Below are positions 6,179 to 10,070 of a stretch of 10,070 nucleotides of DNA, piece after piece. The position numbers and the translations under genes are program-made. The notes beneath the pieces were generated by a model. It did no database searches. It was given only the letters and a program-made list of their open reading frames with translations, and was not told the DNA's origin. The DNA comes from JBBQTU01 sp038213005 (GTDB lineage: Bacteria > Planctomycetota > Phycisphaerae > Tepidisphaerales > Tepidisphaeraceae), in NCBI GenBank assembly GCA_038213005.1, contig JBBQTU010000159.1:1-10070 (forward strand), in the 5' to 3' direction. How positions within the stretch are numbered: position 1 is the first letter of the stretch; the number at the start of each line of letters is the position of its first letter.

Positions 6179-6248
6179 CTATCTCGCCGCCAGCCGCTCG
6201 ATCGATCTGGCGAGATTCGCCCGCGCCGCTGCCTCATCTCCCGCGAAA
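6179..6248 (-). other. Out-of-frame C-terminal tail of the HD gene
   Basis: Removing one A from the plus-strand AAA at 6246-6248 (T on the coding strand) joins TESF to 21 further residues ending at the stop 6179-6181. Their Ala/Arg-rich helical composition fits the C-terminal helix expected of the HD gene. This is either a real frameshift mutation or a homopolymer sequencing or assembly error. Confidence 0.65.
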
Positions 6249-6764
6249 TGACTCCGTCACGTAGATGCTTGGGCGGTCCAGAAAGCTCTGCAGAATCTTC
6301 GAGCGTCCCTGGCGAAACAGCGGCTCGGCCACAAAGCCGTATTCCTCACGGATCGCCTGCTCATACCGGTCAAACATCGCTGCCGGCTTGCCCAGGATCG
6401 CCAGGTCGATGTCCACCATGAACTCACCGTCGCCCCAGTCCGGCGCCCCATTGTGTTTCGTGGCCAGCACCAGCCGCTGGACCTCATCGACCCGCGGGAT
6501 CGCGGCCGCGCACTGGGTTAGCAGTTCTCCCGCCATCACGGCCGACCGCTCCTCATTGTCGTGGCGATGCACGTCATAGATGCAGTCGTGAAACCAGATG
6601 GCCACTTCCACCATTTCGGCATCCGCGCACAGCGATCGGACGTCATCCAGTTCGCGCAGGCACGCCTCGACATGGCTCCAGTTATGGTAAGCCCGGGTCG
6701 GCCGCTCATAGAGCCCCTGCACCTGCTGACGCAGCGGCCGCCACCATGGCTCAGTGCTTCTCAT
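6234..6764 (-). CDS. HD-domain protein (COG4339-type predicted metal-dependent phosphohydrolase), frameshifted 3' end
   Basis: The protein carries the HD-superfamily metal ligands typical of the COG4339 group: RAYHNWSHVE (~24-33), AIWFHDCIYD with the HD pair at 59-60, and MVDIDLAILG (~116-125), followed by the typical EYGFV and R.KILQSFLDRPSIY segments. These proteins are predicted phosphohydrolases of unknown substrate. The frame ends after TESFRGR at 6234. Shifting by one base at 6246-6248 instead gives AGDEAAARANLARSIERLAAR to a TAG at 6179-6181, which resembles the Ala/Arg-rich helix that normally ends this family and would give about 194 residues. I prefer ATG 6764, which overlaps the coaD end by 14 bp; ATG 6776 and TTG 6779 are possible. 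Translation is likely coupled to coaD. Confidence 0.85.
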   Translation of the reverse strand: MRSTEPWWRPLRQQVQGLYERPTRAYHNWSHVEACLRELDDVRSLCADAEMVEVAIWFHDCIYDVHRHDNEERSAVMAGELLTQCAAAIPRVDEVQRLVLATKHNGAPDWGDGEFMVDIDLAILGKPAAMFDRYEQAIREEYGFVAEPLFRQGRSKILQSFLDRPSIYVTESFRGR

Positions 6765-7281
6765 GAGCCCTCGCATCAAGCTCGATCAGCCTGCGGCACA
6801 CGCCGGCCGGCACGTACCGGGCAATGACCTGCTGCCAGCCCTCAGGCCCGACCAGTCCTTTGACGAAACTGGAACTGATCTCCGCCAGATCACGCGGCGG
6901 CATCAGGAAAACGGTAAGCGTCCGGCTGCAGAGCTCACTATTAATGTGCCGCATGCCACGCTCAAAGCCATAGTCCACTTCATTGCGGATCCCGCGCACG
7001 ATGAACGGAGCCTCAACCTGTCTGGCGTAATTCACGAGGAACATGCTCTGGAAACTGGTGACCCGCACATTCGCCAGGCCTGCGGTGGCCTCGCCAAGCA
7101 TCTCCAGACGCTCTTCGACACTGAACATGGACCGCTTGTCAGGATTCACGCCCATCGCCACGACCAGCTCATCAAACAGCCGGCTGGCCTCCCGGATCAT
7201 CCACAGATGCCCATTGGTGATCGGATCAAAACTGCCGGCATAGACAGCACGGCGACTCGCTGCGGCAGGGATTGCGGCCAT
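6751..7281 (-). CDS. coaD: Phosphopantetheine adenylyltransferase
   Basis: CoaD catalyses the fourth step of coenzyme A synthesis, transferring AMP from ATP to 4'-phosphopantetheine to give dephospho-CoA in the cytoplasm. The 176-residue protein has all family signatures: AVYAGSFDPITNGH with the nucleotidyltransferase (T/H)xGH motif at 22-25, NPDKRSMFSVEERLEML (~46-62), FIVRGIRNEVDYGFE (~93-107), and the C-terminal ISSSFVK (135-141) that contacts ATP. It is slightly longer than the usual ~160 residues at both ends. ATG 7281 is the start; an alternative shorter start is not obvious. It is the first gene of a leftward pair and overlaps the HD gene, with no known functional link between them. 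Confidence 0.95.
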   Translation of the reverse strand: MAAIPAAASRRAVYAGSFDPITNGHLWMIREASRLFDELVVAMGVNPDKRSMFSVEERLEMLGEATAGLANVRVTSFQSMFLVNYARQVEAPFIVRGIRNEVDYGFERGMRHINSELCSRTLTVFLMPPRDLAEISSSFVKGLVGPEGWQQVIARYVPAGVCRRLIELDARAHEKH

Positions 7282-7287
7282 GGAGAA

Positions 7288-7315
7288 AGTGTACGGCCAC
7301 GCCCCGTACGCACAA
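7288..7315 (-). promoter_or_regulatory. Candidate promoter of coaD, nearly leaderless
   Basis: On the minus strand TTGTGC (7310-7315), a 16-bp spacer and TACACT (7288-7293) precede the coaD ATG by only six bases. No Shine-Dalgarno is present. If this promoter is used, transcription starts at or next to the start codon. Confidence 0.35.
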
Positions 7316-7660
7316 GCGAAGCTTCCCTCTCCGACACCCTCCGATCGCCGTTTCCGCGACTAGGAGGCCCCAAAGTGGCCAACTCCCTACCGGAGTTGCG
7401 GCCAACCCCAACGCCTCCAAGATCAACCGGCCATCCTCAAACCAGCAGGCCATCCGCAGCCCCTCCGCGCCCTTGGTTTGGGACTGCGGCCGCACGCCAC
7501 CGGGAGGACCACCCCGCGTTCTCGCTCCACCACGCCCCTCGCCTGATCCGTCGGCGAATGGTCTGGCTCTAATTGCCTGACTCGTGCTCTCGCCAGAAGA
7601 AGACGGGCACGCGCAAGGGGGGCCGTGCGCTGCAGTTTTCCCGTTGTCCGGGTGTGACGG
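7316..7660. other. Intergenic region between divergent genes
   Basis: This stretch separates coaD and the AlbA-type gene. Open frames exist on both strands but none shows a recognisable protein. It holds a hairpin, CAACTCC (7380-7386) with GGAGTTG (7392-7398), and a direct repeat GGCCATCC near 7429 and 7452. It may contain decayed dispersed-repeat sequence. Confidence 0.4.
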
Positions 7661-7666
7661 TACAAT
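7661..7666 (+). promoter_or_regulatory. -10 box of the AlbA_2-type gene
   Basis: TACAAT matches the sigma70 -10 consensus at five of six bases and ends eight bases before ATG 7675. The -35 is weak (TTTCCC, 7637-7642, 18-bp spacer). A start about seven bases downstream would give a leader of one or two bases, consistent with the lack of a ribosome binding site. Confidence 0.45.
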
Positions 7667-7674
7667 GTGATCCG

Positions 7675-9540
7675 ATGGACAAGACCGTGGAGAACCTCCT
7701 GCATCAACTGGACGATCTGATCCGCCAGCAGCGGTATCAGTCGCTGGAAACAGATACCGTCGAGATCAAGCCGGTGCCATCGACTGGCCATCAATGGACG
7801 GAGGTGTTCAAGTCCGCGAATGCTTTCCTGAACACTCGAGGCGGCCTGATTCTGCTGGGCGTGAAGGAAGAGCAGCGACCTCGTGGCTTCGTCTTCACCG
7901 GTTGGAAGGAGCAGAACGAGAACAATGTCCGCGAACTACCGCTGAAGTTCACCGACAAAGAGGGGAAGCCCCTGGACTTGTCTGAAGCATTTCGCAGCGA
8001 GGTGGTGCCGTTTCAGGAAGGTCAGATTGCCATCATCTATGTCGATGAGCTTGCGGCAGACCGCAAGTTTGTGTTCCTGCCCCACGGCGACAGACTTGAA
8101 GCGTTCCGACGCAGCCTTACGGGGGATGCGCGCATACCAGAGGATGTGATCTCACGACAGGAGGAGTTTCGTGAAGAGGCTTCTCACGCGACGGAATTGG
8201 AGCTGGTGCCCGACCTTTCCTTCAGCGATCTGGATCTCGACAAGCTCAACGACTACATCACACAACTGAATCGTCCGGTAAGGATTGAGACGGTCAAGGC
8301 CAGCCTGGAGGACGCTCGCGCGTTCCTGGACCGCAAGTGTTTCGTCAAGGATGGGAGGCCGACAACCCTGGGCGTGCTGGTTTGCGGAAAGTACCCCTCC
8401 GACTGGCTGGGTTTTCGGTGCCATGTTCACGCCTATGTGGACGTGCCGCAGGAGATCGCCCGCGACAAGCAGGACTTCGCAGACAACATCATCCCGCTGA
8501 TGGAGAAGGCCTTCAACTACCTCCTCCGCAATATCAGAATCGGGATCACTCCGGAACGCGGTGGGACCAGCGCACCGGAGTATCCAGAAGACTTGCTGCG
8601 CGAGACCGTCAATAACGCATTGGCGCACAGAAACTACTCAGCCAACAAGCAGGTTATCGTTGCGATCAAGCCGGGCGTGCACATCTGCATCAAGAACCCC
8701 GGCAGTTTCCGTCCGCATCTGATAGTGCGGTCGGATGCCGACAACACGCCTGTGCGGCGCATCATTCCCGAGGCCAAGGCTCGAAATCCCAAGCTTGCCG
8801 ACGTCCTGCGCGTTTACCGCAAGTGGGAGGGGCGGGGCATCGGAATGGCCACGCTTGTGGGCATGTGCCTGGGTAATCAGATTGACGTCCCCTATTACAC
8901 GTTTGGCACCGAAGACGTATCGCTCTATCTGCCCAGCGGCCAGCTTGTCGACGAACGCATGGAGCGATTCTTTCAGTCGTACGACCGCTACCTGCAGGAG
9001 AAGATGCAGGGTGACGACCTGAGCACTGCTCAGAAAGCGGTGCTGGCCTACGTGCTCAAGTCGCAGTGGCACAACGACCAGGAACGCTACACTATTCTCC
9101 TGACGCCGGATAATAACCACCTGGCGGCGCTGCGCGACGTCGAGAAGGCGCGATTGATCAGGAAGCATCCGGCCAGCCTTCCCTACTACCCTGTATATGT
9201 TGCCGATCCGGTTCTGGCGTCTCCCGACAACAGAGCTGTCCTCCGGCAGCAGCTCGGCATTGCATTCGACAGCCTCAAGCCACTGGCAAAGGATATCCTG
9301 GCCATCGTCCATCGCTTCAACACGTATTCGAGTACCCCTCATGTGAACGCACGCCAGACTGCCTTCACTCTCTGGTACGAAAAGTACAGCAAGCTTGGTA
9401 CCCGCAACAGCCTCATGGAGTTTGATGGCTTTCTCCGCAAGGTCCGCTACGAGTTCAACTCGCTTGAGACGGAAGGCTTTGTTGCGAAAGAGGGCCGCCG
9501 GTCCGGATTCGTCCTGGCGAAACCACAACTGCTTCTCTGA
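7675..9540 (+). CDS. AlbA_2/Schlafen-domain protein with GHKL-type ATPase domain (COG2865-like)
   Basis: From ATG 7675 the protein has 621 residues. Residues ~24-140 form the AlbA_2 (Schlafen) domain: LETDTVEIKPV, then SANAFLNTRGGLILLGVKE. Residues ~300-395 match the HATPase_c_4 pattern of this family: YPEDLLRETVNNALAHRNYS (E310, N313/N314, H318), IKNPGSF (339-345), ARNPKLADVL (369-378) and the Gly-rich GRGIGM (387-391). The region 450-621 is family-specific; its end (SLMEFDGFLRKVRYEF, then LETEGFVAKEGRRSGFVL) looks like a winged helix. Such proteins are called transcriptional regulators by homology, but Schlafen-fold proteins also include nucleases and defence proteins, so the role is open. 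ATG 7675 is chosen over the in-frame ATG 7573 because the extra 34 residues look non-native and precede the promoter-like TACAAT. Confidence 0.85.
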   Translation: MDKTVENLLHQLDDLIRQQRYQSLETDTVEIKPVPSTGHQWTEVFKSANAFLNTRGGLILLGVKEEQRPRGFVFTGWKEQNENNVRELPLKFTDKEGKPLDLSEAFRSEVVPFQEGQIAIIYVDELAADRKFVFLPHGDRLEAFRRSLTGDARIPEDVISRQEEFREEASHATELELVPDLSFSDLDLDKLNDYITQLNRPVRIETVKASLEDARAFLDRKCFVKDGRPTTLGVLVCGKYPSDWLGFRCHVHAYVDVPQEIARDKQDFADNIIPLMEKAFNYLLRNIRIGITPERGGTSAPEYPEDLLRETVNNALAHRNYSANKQVIVAIKPGVHICIKNPGSFRPHLIVRSDADNTPVRRIIPEAKARNPKLADVLRVYRKWEGRGIGMATLVGMCLGNQIDVPYYTFGTEDVSLYLPSGQLVDERMERFFQSYDRYLQEKMQGDDLSTAQKAVLAYVLKSQWHNDQERYTILLTPDNNHLAALRDVEKARLIRKHPASLPYYPVYVADPVLASPDNRAVLRQQLGIAFDSLKPLAKDILAIVHRFNTYSSTPHVNARQTAFTLWYEKYSKLGTRNSLMEFDGFLRKVRYEFNSLETEGFVAKEGRRSGFVLAKPQLLL

Positions 9541-9547
9541 ATGACCG

Positions 9548-9709
9548 ATGGCATTCTCGCCAGGTCGCTGGGGCCATGCCGGCACGCTTCATTGGGTTCT
9601 CTTCGGTTTGCTGTTGGGACAGTTGTCTTGCCCCAAACGCCAGTCCCTCTTCTTCCACGAGCTCTTCGCCGCCAAGGCCGCCCAGGCCAAGCCCAAGCCC
9701 GCAAAGTGA
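9548..9709 (+). CDS. 53-residue ORF directly after the AlbA-type gene
   Basis: ATG 9548, eight bases after the preceding stop, opens 53 codons ending in TGA at 9707-9709. A hydrophobic stretch (LHWVLFGLLLGQLSC, ~14-28) is followed by PKRQSLFFHELFAAKAAQA and a Lys/Pro tail. In the second half nearly every codon ends in C or G, like real genes here. No Shine-Dalgarno is visible. It may be a small membrane-anchored protein cotranscribed with its neighbour, or the C-terminal remnant of a lost gene. I recognise no family. Confidence 0.45.
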   Translation: MAFSPGRWGHAGTLHWVLFGLLLGQLSCPKRQSLFFHELFAAKAAQAKPKPAK

Positions 9710-9786
9710 TCCCTTTCCCCAACCCCGCCACCCACAAACTTGCAGAATATTGCCAAATCCCAATTTCCCCTAGGAAATCGGCCCGA

Positions 9787-9806
9787 AAAAATCCGCGCGG
9801 ATTTTT
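9787..9806. terminator. Palindromic bidirectional terminator candidate
   Basis: AAAAATCCGCGCGGATTTTT is a perfect 20-bp palindrome. As RNA it gives an 8-bp stem with GCGC loop, an A-tract before and a T5 run after on both strands. It would end transcription from the AlbA-type gene and separate it from the promoter region that follows. Just upstream ATTTCC (9763-9768) and GGAAAT (9773-9778) form a second, weaker hairpin. Confidence 0.6.
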
Positions 9807-9845
9807 GAAGATTCTTAACCCCCTGCCAATCCATCACTTGCCATT

Positions 9846-9874
9846 TCCACACCCCTCCAAACCACCCTTATAGT
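9846..9874 (+). promoter_or_regulatory. Candidate promoter of a downstream transcription unit
   Basis: TCCACA (9846-9851), a 17-bp spacer and TATAGT (9869-9874) match sigma70 elements at four and five of six bases. Transcription would start near 9881, just before a run of eight T. The alternative reading of 9870-9894 as a terminator (ATAGT/ACTAT stem plus T8) is weak because the stem is short and AT-rich. Confidence 0.45.
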
Positions 9875-9903
9875 AGAGGGACTATGTTTTTTTTCTTCCC
9901 TCT

Positions 9904-9960
9904 CCGCCAGGTGTTAGGCCCGGCGGGTTGCTCTTTGAAATCCGAATAGCCTCTCTGTGT
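9904..9960 (+). promoter_or_regulatory. Antitermination leader: boxB-like hairpin, boxA, boxC-like site
   Basis: CCGCC (9904-9908) pairs with GGCGG (9922-9926), with an inner GG/CC pair, giving a hairpin. It is followed after two bases by TGCTCTTTGAAA (9929-9940), which matches the E. coli rrn boxA at ten of twelve bases. TGTGT at 9956-9960 resembles boxC. The order boxB-boxA-boxC is that of rRNA operon leaders, where Nus factors bind the nascent RNA to prevent Rho termination. BoxA also occurs in some CRISPR array leaders. The target gene lies beyond the window. Confidence 0.55.
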
Positions 9961-9982
9961 CGTTCCCGCGCCTCCCCCCCCT

Positions 9983-10010
9983 CGCGAGACAGAATGAGAC
10001 GGAATGAGAC
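9983..10010 (+). repeat. Short 10-bp tandem repeat
   Basis: GAATGAGACG (9991-10000) and GAATGAGACA (10001-10010) are adjacent, and the preceding GAGACA (9985-9990) is a partial third copy. They lie within the putative leader after the boxC-like site. The final 60 bases show no gene. Confidence 0.6.
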
Positions 10011-10070
10011 ACTTTTCCCGAAGTCCGCGCCCGACCGCCAGCAGCGCCTCCGGCATCGCTCCTGATGACT

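Noticed and set aside
7423..7794. A 123-codon minus-strand frame in the coaD/AlbA-type intergenic region
   Set aside because: Overlaps the start of the AlbA-type gene and reads as Arg/Leu-rich sequence without recognisable domains or ribosome binding site.
8638..9585. A 315-codon minus-strand frame opposite the AlbA-type gene
   Set aside because: Antisense of a recognisable conserved protein, with no motifs of its own.
9870..9894. ATAGT/ACTAT hairpin followed by eight T as an intrinsic terminator
   Set aside because: The 5-bp stem is AT-rich and weak, a much better terminator lies 65 bp upstream, and the same bases fit a -10 box feeding the boxB-boxA leader.

Overview
This is a GC-rich bacterial window with mostly C/G third codon positions. 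It shows no phage structural genes and no complete mobile element. Organism identity cannot be fixed from this sequence. A transposase remnant of the ISAzo13 ('Rhodopirellula transposase') type, a secreted GH20-like enzyme with a separate beta-sandwich domain, and sparse use of strong Shine-Dalgarno sites fit an environmental bacterium such as a member of the Planctomycetes/PVC group, Hydrogenedentota or Armatimonadota. That placement is inference.

Left part (1-1170): the last codons of an unknown gene end at 63. A non-coding stretch follows, carrying a perfect 32-bp inverted repeat (148-179 and 281-312). A leftward operon comes next: a Phd/YefM-type antitoxin, a PIN-domain VapC toxin with a 4-bp overlap, and possibly a third small ORF with the same overlap. 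Its promoter (TTGACC, 17 bp, TAGAAT) contains an obvious palindromic operator.

Middle (1306-5612, rightward): a secreted GH20-like glycoside hydrolase candidate is followed by a decayed patch, where a small unknown ORF runs into an antisense, both-ends-truncated transposase fragment. Next come a small His-tailed YHS metal-binding protein with a strong ribosome binding site, a spacer with a compound hairpin and three near-identical 13-14 bp repeats, and gcvPB, the PLP-binding subunit of the glycine cleavage P-protein.

Right-centre (5798-7281): a small two-helix membrane protein faces a leftward pair, coaD followed by an overlapping HD-domain protein. A perfect 10-bp-stem hairpin lies between the convergent genes. 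The HD gene appears to carry a one-base frameshift near its 3' end, because the expected conserved C-terminus continues in another frame.

Right end (7675-10070): a 621-residue AlbA_2/Schlafen-type protein with a GHKL-like ATPase domain is probably translated from a nearly leaderless mRNA. A 53-codon ORF with coding-like base composition follows at once. The last 360 bp hold no convincing gene but are rich in signals: a palindromic terminator, then a candidate promoter, a boxB-like hairpin, a near-consensus boxA and a boxC-like TGTGT. This order is that of rRNA operon leaders, so a 16S rRNA gene may start just beyond the window. A CRISPR array leader is the main alternative. Apart from vapBC and coaD/HD the genes look like independent units rather than one pathway.
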